DNA of 13,493 nucleotides from NCBI GenBank assembly GCA_018263655.1, contig JAANWY010000044.1, forward strand, positions 1 through 13,493. The letters are read 5' to 3'. This DNA is from Anaerolineales bacterium (GTDB taxonomy: Bacteria; Chloroflexota; Anaerolineae; Epilineales; JAANWY01). Made by a program: the position numbers and the translations under genes. The notes under the pieces were generated by a model. It worked only from the letters and a program-made list of their open reading frames with translations, was not told the origin of the DNA and did no database searches. Position 1 is the first letter of the stretch; every line of letters starts with the position of its first letter. Of this stretch, positions 6,553 through 12,803 are shown one piece after another.

Positions 6553-7899
6553 CTAGTTCGAGTTCGTTGTCCTGCGCCGGGGCCAAACGACCAGACCGAG
6601 CAGGCCGAGCGTGAGGCCGATCAGGGCCGGTGCGCAGTTGAGCGCACCAGGCTGGCGCTGGCTCGGCGGCGCTGAATCAGGCGCGCTTTCTGTTTCTGGG
6701 GTTTGCACTTTGGTCGACGCTTCTGGGGTAACTGTCACAACGACAGCAGTGGCCGGCTCCGCTGTCTCTGTCAGCTCCGGCGTGTCCGTCGGGAGCGGCG
6801 TGTCGGTCGGCGTCTGGGTAGCCGTTGGCACCGGCGTCTGCGATGGGGTCGGTGTGATGGTGGGTGTCGCGGTTGGTGTTGGCGGAATCTCCTGGGCCAC
6901 GGGGACATCGGCCAGGTCGATCCCGAGCTTGACCAGGCCGGTGAAAACCCAGCCGGCCGTCTCCGCATCGTCCGTCACCTGAAGCCACGAACTATCGGAA
7001 AGCCTGGCCCCCACCTTCAGCGGATCGCCGCGCTCCAGCGTGCCGATGACGTCGTATTCGGTGCCCGGACCGGCGCGGAAGTTCAGCAGCGCCGTATCGA
7101 CGACGGCGTCGAAGCCTTCCGGGATGGCCGGCCCCGCGACTACCAGACACGCCGTATCCCAGAACGAGTCGTTGTGTTTGACAGCGAACTCGGGCTGCCC
7201 CCTGGTGTAGACGGTGACGTGGTCAGCCTGGGCCACGGCCTGGACGTTCACTTGCGTCCAGGTGTCGTACACCATCATCGGTTCGGTCCAGATCACGGTA
7301 TCGGGAGGTGGCGCCCCGACGCCGGCCGGCGTGTTGCCGTACGGATCGATGCCGATGAATGTGCGATAGTTGCCCGGCGCGTCGGGATCGGAGTGGTGCT
7401 TCTCGCCGTCCCAGCCGTCGGCTTCGCCGGTGTATGTCTGGAACCAGATGGAGAAGTTCACGACGCTGCCGGTGCGCACCGGCACGCGCTGGTAGATGCC
7501 GGCGTCGTGCGTCGCCCAGGTGGTGAAGAATTTCTGGGAGAAGTAGCCGTTGTGGACGCGCCAACGCAGCGGGTCGCGCGTAGCATCTTCAAGCTTGAAC
7601 TCGGGTTCGCGGTTGACGCGTTGGTCGCCGCGGATGAACCACGGGAACCACCCGTGCGCCACAGACGAGGATAGGCTAGTCCCCAGATTCTCTGTCTTGC
7701 GTGCACCAAACTCGAAGTCGGGGTTGGTGAGTGTGTTACCGGGACAGGAATCCTGCAAAAGGGGAGGTGGCGCGGATGCGTTGTAGGGGCCTCGATATCC
7801 ATAGGCCGGTGAAGGACCCAGGGTCAAGATACCAACCAGCCAGAGCAAGCCGGCAATTTTGCTAACCTTCGTCAGAATTCGTCGAGAACAGCTTCGCAT
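6553..7899 (-). CDS. Secreted protein: binding-like domain, SH3b, Thr/Pro linker, C-terminal helix
   Basis: A 448-residue exported protein, paralogous to its downstream neighbour. I prefer the ATG at 7899; the frame also has a TTG at 7920, but that codon overlaps the GAGGAG ribosome-site-like sequence. After a signal peptide (about 10-34, ending PSPAYG), residues about 52-255 form the shared domain (CPGNTLTNPDFE, WFPWF, PGNYRTFIGIDPYG, KHNDSFWDTACL). Residues about 265-323 are a bacterial SH3-like domain (LNFRAGPGTEYDVIGTLERGD ... WLQV ... GWVF), a fold that often binds cell-wall polymers. Residues about 340-405 are Thr/Pro-rich, and the end is NCAPA, a hydrophobic helix and RRR, a likely membrane anchor. 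No LPXTG motif is seen. It is the first gene of the probable operon running to 2734. The function is likely at the cell surface; ligands are unknown. Confidence 0.85.
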   Translation of the reverse strand: MRSCSRRILTKVSKIAGLLWLVGILTLGPSPAYGYRGPYNASAPPPLLQDSCPGNTLTNPDFEFGARKTENLGTSLSSSVAHGWFPWFIRGDQRVNREPEFKLEDATRDPLRWRVHNGYFSQKFFTTWATHDAGIYQRVPVRTGSVVNFSIWFQTYTGEADGWDGEKHHSDPDAPGNYRTFIGIDPYGNTPAGVGAPPPDTVIWTEPMMVYDTWTQVNVQAVAQADHVTVYTRGQPEFAVKHNDSFWDTACLVVAGPAIPEGFDAVVDTALLNFRAGPGTEYDVIGTLERGDPLKVGARLSDSSWLQVTDDAETAGWVFTGLVKLGIDLADVPVAQEIPPTPTATPTITPTPSQTPVPTATQTPTDTPLPTDTPELTETAEPATAVVVTVTPEASTKVQTPETESAPDSAPPSQRQPGALNCAPALIGLTLGLLGLVVWPRRRTTNSN

Positions 7900-7937
7900 A
7901 TCGCCTGTATGTCTCCTCAATGCGTCAGTATAGGGAC

Positions 7938-8017
7938 TTCCAGGGAAATAAACCTCCCAAAAACGGCCTATTTCCCCCGGAAATCTTTAGGTTTTTGGGA
8001 GGTTTTAAATTCTGGAA
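7938..8017. repeat. 80-bp nested imperfect palindrome
   Basis: AAACCTCCCAAAAAC (7950-7964) is perfectly inverted at 7991-8005. Inside are ATTTCC/GGAAAT (7970-7975, 7979-7984) around CCC, and outside are TTCCAG/CTGGAA (7938-7943, 8012-8017). The whole could fold as one long hairpin. It lies 39 bases upstream of the start of the secreted-protein gene at 7899, so it is either a small palindromic element or a leader/operator structure. It heads the 7900-8588 stretch, in which I see no convincing protein gene. Confidence 0.75.
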
Positions 8018-8123
8018 TCCCCATGGTCGCTCTCAAGATGCCATCGTCTGCGCCCCCGCATCCCCGAGCGGCATACAATTGTAATCAAAGTGTGAGTGTG
8101 GTCAAGCCAAAGACTGGCTTATG

Positions 8124-8193
8124 ATCATTTTTGACTATCAAAACCGGTGACTTCCCCTAGGTTTTTTACCCGAACTTGATAGTCAAAAATGAT
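8124..8193. repeat. Inverted-repeat element, copy 1 (TTTTGACTATCA arms)
   Basis: An 18-bp perfect inverted repeat: ATCATTTTTGACTATCAA (8124-8141) and its complement (8176-8193), with 34 bp between. The core TTTTGACTATCA recurs in the same inverted arrangement at 12542-12607. Each arm also contains the dyad TTGA-CTA-TCAA. In both copies CGG follows the arm toward the centre. It could be a small non-autonomous mobile element or a pair of operator sites. Confidence 0.85.
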
Positions 8194-8268
8194 TATCCAC
8201 CTCCCCTTCATAACGTGTTAGCAGCGCCATGTGATCCGCGATACGGGCGGCGCAATCGCGCCCTCGAA

Positions 8269-8317
8269 CCCTTCGACGGAGCTCAGGACGTCGCCTGGAC
8301 GCTGAAACTTGTTTCAG
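8269..8317. repeat. Composite dispersed repeat (CCCTTCGAC, CTGAAAC palindrome)
   Basis: CCCTTCGAC followed by GAGCTCAGGAC (8269-8289) is, in reverse, like the GTCCTGAGC...TGTCGAAGGG units at 1-68. It is followed by CTGAAAC-TT-GTTTCAG (8302-8317), a perfect short palindrome. A degenerate CCTGAGCCTGGTCG follows near 8440. This is intergenic repeat debris rather than coding sequence. Confidence 0.6.
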
Positions 8318-8380
8318 GTCTTGGCGATAGTCATCATTTCGGCTGCTTGCCAGGCACCGCCGTGAACGACGGTGCTCGCG

Positions 8381-8401
8381 TACGAAGTACGAAGTACGAA
8401 G
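8381..8401. repeat. Heptanucleotide array TACGAAG, intergenic
   Basis: Three perfect TACGAAG units in non-coding DNA. The unit length is the same as in the coding arrays at 3271, 4170, 4365, 4694, 5325 and 11834. Confidence 0.75.
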
Positions 8402-8473
8402 CCCTGCGGGCTGGTGCAGCCGCTGCATGAGGCTTTGTCCCTGAGCCTGGTCGTTTACAGCCTGTCGTTTGTA

Positions 8474-8494
8474 GAACGATTTGGCAAATCGTTC
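8474..8494. repeat. 21-bp near-perfect palindrome
   Basis: GAACGATTTG (8474-8483) and CAAATCGTTC (8485-8494) are perfect complements around a single G. It lies about 95 bases upstream of the GT39 start at 8589 and about 55 bases upstream of the possible -35. It could be an operator or another dispersed palindrome. Confidence 0.65.
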
Positions 8495-8549
8495 AACGGG
8501 CCGGCGGCCACTTAGTGGGGACTTATGAAGAAACACCAGGGGCTGGGGG

Positions 8550-8578
8550 TTGACGGTTGCTGGGAATCATACGATAAT
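8550..8578 (+). promoter_or_regulatory. Possible sigma70-type promoter for the 8589 gene
   Basis: TTGACG (8550-8555) and GATAAT (8573-8578) are separated by 17 bases. The start point would fall near 8585, only a few bases before the ATG at 8589, so the mRNA would be nearly leaderless. This conflicts with use of the GGTGAAGTG ribosome-site-like sequence at 8579-8587, so the assignment is tentative. Confidence 0.35.
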
Positions 8579-8588
8579 GGGTGAAGTG

Positions 8589-10451
8589 ATGAAGAAACAT
8601 ACTTCGATCGCGACAGGCCTCGCCCTCGTGGCGTTTGGATTGCGCATCTACCACCTGGGAAGCCCGCCGCTGCTCTGGGATGAAGGCTGGAGTATCGGGC
8701 TGAGCCGGCTCCCGCTGAGCGAAATCGCCCGCATCACGGCGCTGGATGTGCACCCGCCGCTGTACTACCTTTTGCTGAAGGGGTGGCTGCTGCTCGGTTC
8801 CCATGAGTTCGTGACGCGATTCCTGTCGGTGCTGGCCGGCGTGCTGACCGTGCCGCTGACCTACCATGCCGGCCGGGTGTGGCGGGGCCGGCGGGTCGGA
8901 TTCCTGACAGCATGTTATATAACGATCGCGCCGCCCTTGATCTACTACTCGCAGATCACGCGCATGTTCGCGCTGTGCGTGGTGTTTCTGGTGCTGGCCA
9001 CCTACGGCTTGCTGAAGTTCCTTGATTCGAGATTTGGAGCCCGAGGTCACACGGTCTGGCCATCGCTGGCGCTGTTCGTGGTCGGGGCTGCTGGCGCGCT
9101 CTACTCATTCTACTACGCCGGCTTCGTCGTGGCGGCGCTGTTCGTCTACGCTGTGATCGCGGCGCCTCGGCGCTGGAAAACGACGCTGGCCGGCTTCGGT
9201 GCAGTGGCTGGACTCTATCTTCCGTGGCTGCTCTACGCTGCGCCCGCTATGCTGAACCGTGTCGGGGAGCGAACGGGCTTCACGTTCGCCATCGGTCGCG
9301 CGCTGCGGCTGGCGGCGGAGGGGTTCTACGGCCTGGTGTTTCCCTACGGCGTCGGGTGGCCGGCGGTGGCTGCGGTGCTGCTGGTCGCCGGCGTGGGCGC
9401 GCTCGTCGGGTCACGCCGTTTGGGACGCTGGGCGCTGTTGCCGCTGCTGGCGATCGGCGCAACGCTTTTCGGGGCGGCGGTGGGGGCACAGGCGCACATG
9501 TTCGCCGCGCGCTACACCATCGTGGCGAGTCCGTTTGTGGCTTTGGCTCTGGCGGGCGCTTTGGGGTTGCTGGCCGGCCGGCGCTGGCTCTTCGCCATCG
9601 GCATGCTGCTGATCCTCGCGACCACGGCGCCGACGATCACCAACTACGTGTACGGCAAGTCTTACGAGGTCTTCGACCCCTTCGACCCCTTCGACCCTGG
9701 CATGGACTGGCAGGTGTTACACGAGCCGGCCGACGCTGACGATGTCGTCTTCTTCAACGTGCTGAGCCTGGCCGGCACCTATCAGCGCTACCGCACCCCC
9801 GACGATCCGCCGTGGTCCTACGCCTTGCGCTGGGATCCCGTCATCGAACCGTTGCCGGCGGCGCAGGCGAGGATCGAACAGGCCGCAACGTCGCACGACC
9901 GGTTATGGGTTGTGCTGTATAAGGGCACCGTGGCGGCGAATGCCGAGTTGAAGGAGTGGTTGGATGAGCGCTTCTACTCGGCCGAGGGGCTGGGCTGGCG
10001 TGGAGATACGCTGTATCTTTCGTACGTCGATCCGCAAGAGCCGTGGCGGGACGTGGGACTGGGCGCGCAGTTCGGGAACATGGCGCTCAAGGCTGCGCGC
10101 TACACGCCGGCCGGCTCGCAGTCAGGCTGTGCGACGTGTGCGGCGGCCGGCGTGGACTTGGTGTGGCGGGCTGACGGGGCGGTTCAGCAAGAGGCGAAGG
10201 TATTCGTGCACCTGTACGACGCGGCCGGCAACCTCGTGGCGCAGCATGACTCGGTTCCTGTGAACGGCACGCGCCCCACGACGACCTGGGAGGCGGGCGA
10301 GACGTTGGTGGATCGCCATGGGCTGGCGCTACCGGATCAAGTTGCCGGTCCGCTGCAACTGGTCGTCGGTTTGTACGAGCCGGCGACGGGCGAGCGTTTG
10401 CGTACGTCGGATGGCCGGGACACAATTTCGGTTGGGAGTGTTGTAAAATGA
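8589..10451 (+). CDS. GT39/PMT-like glycosyltransferase with C-terminal beta module
   Basis: A membrane glycosyltransferase of 620 residues (start 8589) in the GT39/ArnT-PMT superfamily. These enzymes take a sugar from a lipid-phosphate carrier on the outer face and pass it to a protein or lipid. The N-terminus shows a first helix (about 6-22), then LLWDEGW with the acidic pair D31-E32 typical of the catalytic loop, and DVHPPLYYLLLKGW (53-66), a GT39 hallmark. About nine to eleven helices extend to residue 355. A triple FDP repeat (362-370) joins an outer domain, and residues about 488-620 form a beta-rich module (VFVHLYDAAGNLVAQHD, RPTTTWEAGE, LVVGLYEPATGERL) shared with the other two large membrane proteins here. 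I chose 8589 over 8577 and TTG 8550 because MKKHTSIATG leads straight into the helix. Acceptor unknown; Thr/Pro-rich secreted proteins encoded nearby are candidates. Confidence 0.9.
   Translation: MKKHTSIATGLALVAFGLRIYHLGSPPLLWDEGWSIGLSRLPLSEIARITALDVHPPLYYLLLKGWLLLGSHEFVTRFLSVLAGVLTVPLTYHAGRVWRGRRVGFLTACYITIAPPLIYYSQITRMFALCVVFLVLATYGLLKFLDSRFGARGHTVWPSLALFVVGAAGALYSFYYAGFVVAALFVYAVIAAPRRWKTTLAGFGAVAGLYLPWLLYAAPAMLNRVGERTGFTFAIGRALRLAAEGFYGLVFPYGVGWPAVAAVLLVAGVGALVGSRRLGRWALLPLLAIGATLFGAAVGAQAHMFAARYTIVASPFVALALAGALGLLAGRRWLFAIGMLLILATTAPTITNYVYGKSYEVFDPFDPFDPGMDWQVLHEPADADDVVFFNVLSLAGTYQRYRTPDDPPWSYALRWDPVIEPLPAAQARIEQAATSHDRLWVVLYKGTVAANAELKEWLDERFYSAEGLGWRGDTLYLSYVDPQEPWRDVGLGAQFGNMALKAARYTPAGSQSGCATCAAAGVDLVWRADGAVQQEAKVFVHLYDAAGNLVAQHDSVPVNGTRPTTTWEAGETLVDRHGLALPDQVAGPLQLVVGLYEPATGERLRTSDGRDTISVGSVVK
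9672..9698 (+). repeat. 9-nt repeat TTCGACCCC encoding FDP three times
   Basis: TTCGACCCC, TTCGACCCC, TTCGACCCT in frame, giving FDPFDPFDP between the last membrane helix and the outer domain of the GT39 protein. The CCCTTCGAC core is also found in the dispersed repeat at 8269-8277. Confidence 0.85.
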
Positions 10452-10461
10452 GACCGACTCA

Positions 10462-10494
10462 AGAAACCAGGTTTTTGACAAAAACCTGGTTTCT
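10462..10494. terminator. Shared hairpin between convergent GT39 genes
   Basis: AGAAACCAGGTTTTT (10462-10476) and AAAAACCTGGTTTCT (10480-10494) form a perfect 15-bp stem with a GAC loop. It lies 10 bases past the stop at 10451 and 12 bases before the stop of the opposite gene at 10507, so it could terminate both strands. There is no long T run after the stem, so termination strength is uncertain. The right arm recurs alone at 1575-1589, so it is also a dispersed repeat. Confidence 0.75.
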
Positions 10495-10506
10495 GGCCTC
10501 TTACAA

Positions 10507-12492
10507 TCAATCATAGGTGTAGCGATCGCCTAAGGACGCCCCATCTGGTGCCGCGACGGGGAGTCGCTGCATCGTATCGGGGTCGTAGATGGCGATGATG
10601 ACGCTGTGCCGCGCTGGGTCATAGGGTACCGGAAGTTCTAGCGTGCGGCTCTCGATGATTCGGTCACCGGCGCGCCAGGCAGTCGTCGGGTAGAAGCCGC
10701 GAGCCGGCGGGCCGTCCTCCTGGGTGATGAGGCCGGCTGACGTCAGGAGCTGCGCGGTGATCGCGTACGATGTCTCCAGCGGCTCTCGACACTCCAACAC
10801 GAAGCGAACCTGCAACCGCCCGTCGGCCACCGGCTCGACGCCGGCCTCTTGCAGCGCGATGTCGTCACCGAAGATTGCCAGCGGTCGGCCGGCGTCGCTG
10901 TGCGGTACGGCCTGAAACAGCACGTACAAGAGCCGCGCCTCGGATTCGAGATCGCCGCTCTCTTGGGCGCCTTCCCGCACAGAGATGGTGCTGTTTTCTG
11001 GCAACAGGCTGAAGTAGCTTGACAGATCCTGAAACGGCCACAGAGCGACTACGGTCTGAGGTGAGGCCGGCACCCTCGGCGTGTCGTCGGTCAACACGGT
11101 GACACGCTGCGAGTGGGGGATGAGAAATCGGATGGCAGCCCAGCCGCCCCAGAGTACGTGGTCGACGTAGGCCTGGCTGTTCCGGTGTTGCCTCAGAAAT
11201 GTGTTCACGTCGCTTGCCAGTTCTGTGGCGCCGGTTTCGAATTGATAGTAGGTGTTCTCGCTGCGCGCATGGCGGACGAAGTAGTCGTAGGTCGTGAGGC
11301 CGAGGCTGAGGGACAGCGCAATCAGCAAAGTCGAGCCAGCAACCGCTAAAGATTGCGTGCGTTTTAGCCAATGGATGGCTACTGACAAGCCGAGGGCTGG
11401 AATAATGAAGACGACGGGGAGTATTCCCACAGCCCGGAGGAAGTGCGGCGCATCCTCAGCCAGTACAGTCGGTAGCAGCATGAAGCTGGTCCAGATCAGG
11501 ATGAAGCCGTATGCCGGCTCCCGCCACTGCCGGATCGCGACGCCCAGGCCAAGCAAGAAGAAGATTGAGAGCAGCGGGTCGAACACCGGGCGCAGCGGCA
11601 CGTTGTGGCGCGGGATGAAATCGCCGCGCACGTTGAACATCAGCAGCGTGCGGCCGGCGTGATCCAGCAACGTGCCAAGTGGATCGCCGCCGCTGATTTC
11701 TGGGTTGAGAATTGAGACCTGGAAAGCTCGCCGGGCGGCCTCGGTGCGGTGGGTCAGGAAATAACCGAGCAGGGGGCCGGCGACGATGATGGCGACGCAA
11801 GCGAACAGTAGGAAACCGGACCACGGGACTACTAATCGTGAATCGTGAATTGTGAATTGTGAAGTGTGAAGTCTGCGGCGGAGCAGCAGATAGCCGATGA
11901 AGCCCAGGAATGCCAGCGGCGCGAAGCGGGCGGCCAGGTAAGTGTACAGCATGATGCCCGCGAAAGCGCCGGCAAGGGCGAACCATCGCCAGGCCGTTCG
12001 GTCCCGGCGGATGCGCTGTTCATAACCACGCCAAAAGGCCCACACGGTCAGTGCGACAAATAGGGGCATCGCGACGGCGCGGAATCCAACGCGGCTCAGG
12101 TTGATGGACCAAACTGTGATAGCCGCGATCGTGGCGGTGAGCAGGCCGATGCGCCGATTGAAGAGGCGCCGGCTCAGCAGGTAGGTGGCGGGCACTGTCA
12201 GCGTGCCCAGCACGGCCGGCACAATCCGAATTGCCAGTGCCGATCGGCCTAGGAGCGCGACGGAGCCGGCGATCAGATAGATGAATAAAGGCTCGCGCCC
12301 GTTGTTGGCCGTGAAAAAAACCGGCGTCGCGCCATCAAGGACACGCAGGGCATCCAAACCGTTAATGGCTTCGTCGTGATACAGGCCAGGCGGCAGCTGA
12401 CCTAGCAGGAGGAACCGGAACAGCGCTGCCAGCAGCGTGATGCCGGCTACCAGTGTGAATTCGTGTGAAACTTCTCGGTTTCCATCAATCAT
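10507..12492 (-). CDS. GT39/ArnT-like glycosyltransferase with C-terminal beta module
   Basis: A 661-residue membrane glycosyltransferase related to, but clearly different from, the 8589 gene product. Helix 1 (about 12-30) leads to LPPGLYHDEAINGLDA with the acidic pair D40-E41, then ANNGREPLFIYL (62-73), both characteristic of ArnT-like GT39 proteins. About eleven helices reach residue 400. An outer domain follows, and residues about 538-661 are the shared beta-rich module (ITAQLLTSAGLITQEDG, FYPTTAWRAGDRI, VIIAIYDPDTMQRLPV). A loop near residue 210 (HTSQFTIHDSRL) is encoded by a heptanucleotide array. The ATG at 12492 lacks an obvious ribosome site; no upstream start is better. It is convergent with the 8589 gene and divergent from the solute-binding protein gene, with an inverted-repeat element 50 bases upstream. 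Donor and acceptor are not predictable. Confidence 0.9.
   Translation of the reverse strand: MIDGNREVSHEFTLVAGITLLAALFRFLLLGQLPPGLYHDEAINGLDALRVLDGATPVFFTANNGREPLFIYLIAGSVALLGRSALAIRIVPAVLGTLTVPATYLLSRRLFNRRIGLLTATIAAITVWSINLSRVGFRAVAMPLFVALTVWAFWRGYEQRIRRDRTAWRWFALAGAFAGIMLYTYLAARFAPLAFLGFIGYLLLRRRLHTSQFTIHDSRLVVPWSGFLLFACVAIIVAGPLLGYFLTHRTEAARRAFQVSILNPEISGGDPLGTLLDHAGRTLLMFNVRGDFIPRHNVPLRPVFDPLLSIFFLLGLGVAIRQWREPAYGFILIWTSFMLLPTVLAEDAPHFLRAVGILPVVFIIPALGLSVAIHWLKRTQSLAVAGSTLLIALSLSLGLTTYDYFVRHARSENTYYQFETGATELASDVNTFLRQHRNSQAYVDHVLWGGWAAIRFLIPHSQRVTVLTDDTPRVPASPQTVVALWPFQDLSSYFSLLPENSTISVREGAQESGDLESEARLLYVLFQAVPHSDAGRPLAIFGDDIALQEAGVEPVADGRLQVRFVLECREPLETSYAITAQLLTSAGLITQEDGPPARGFYPTTAWRAGDRIIESRTLELPVPYDPARHSVIIAIYDPDTMQRLPVAAPDGASLGDRYTYD
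11834..11875. repeat. Heptanucleotide array AATCGTG/AATTGTG in coding sequence
   Basis: Six 7-nt units: AATCGTG twice, AATTGTG twice, AAGTGTG, AAGTCTG. They encode TSQFTIHDSRL between two membrane helices of the 661-residue protein. The encoded FTIH motif is the same as at 4365-4406 in a different gene. Confidence 0.85.
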
Positions 12493-12541
12493 GTCGGAAG
12501 AGACAGTGAGCCGCAGGTGTACCTAAGTATGCCGATAGTGG

Positions 12542-12607
12542 TCAGTTTTGACTATCAGGATCGGTAATAGAGCGGGCAGGATTACCGTGTTTGATAGTCA
12601 AAACTGA
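12542..12607. repeat. Inverted-repeat element, copy 2 (TTTTGACTATCA arms)
   Basis: TCAGTTTTGACTATCA (12542-12557) is perfectly inverted at 12592-12607. Inner arms CGGTAAT (12562-12568) and ATTACCG (12581-12587) extend the pairing, leaving a 12-nt loop. It shares the arm core TTTTGACTATCA and the following CGG with 8124-8193, but the surrounding bases differ, so it is not a simple recent copy. It lies 50 bases upstream of the GT39 start at 12492. With the promoter at 12675 it accounts for most of the 12493-12803 gap. Confidence 0.85.
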
Positions 12608-12674
12608 TTACCGATTATAAGCGTGGCGAACCTCTGTGTCAATTACTGAAGTCTGGCAGGCCGTCAACCAACAT

Positions 12675-12704
12675 TTGACGAACTCGCATGGAGAATGATA
12701 TAAT
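12675..12704 (+). promoter_or_regulatory. Sigma70-type promoter for the solute-binding protein
   Basis: TTGACG (12675-12680) and a consensus TATAAT (12699-12704) are separated by 18 bases, in an AT-rich stretch 100 bases upstream of the ATG at 12804. Transcription would start near 12711, giving a leader of about 93 nt. Confidence 0.75.
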
Positions 12705-12731
12705 CTAAAGATAGAATTCAGAGGCTCCACT

Positions 12732-12770
12732 GAACGGGTCGCGAATGATTCCCCGCAATCTTGCCCGTTC
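12732..12770 (+). other. Inverted repeat in the predicted 5' leader
   Basis: GAACGGG (12732-12738) pairs with CCCGTTC (12764-12770) across 25 nt, inside the leader predicted from the promoter at 12675. It could form an RNA stem, but no known riboswitch is recognised. Confidence 0.35.
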
Positions 12771-12803
12771 GTATCCGATCACACATCATAGAGAGGAGAG
12801 GCC

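Noticed and set aside
6703..7674. 323-codon plus-strand open frame antisense to the secreted SH3b protein
   Set aside because: The translation is Arg/Gly/Val-rich without recognisable motifs. The opposite strand has a signal peptide, an SH3b-like domain and a paralogue.
8124..8193. Complete insertion sequence bounded by the inverted repeats
   Set aside because: Only 34 bp lie between the arms, so no transposase can be encoded, and no clear target-site duplication flanks the element.
8183..8536. 117-codon minus-strand open frame in the 7900-8588 intergenic region
   Set aside because: It runs through the repeat element, the TACGAAG array and the palindromes. Its product is basic and low in hydrophobic order, and no ribosome site is evident.
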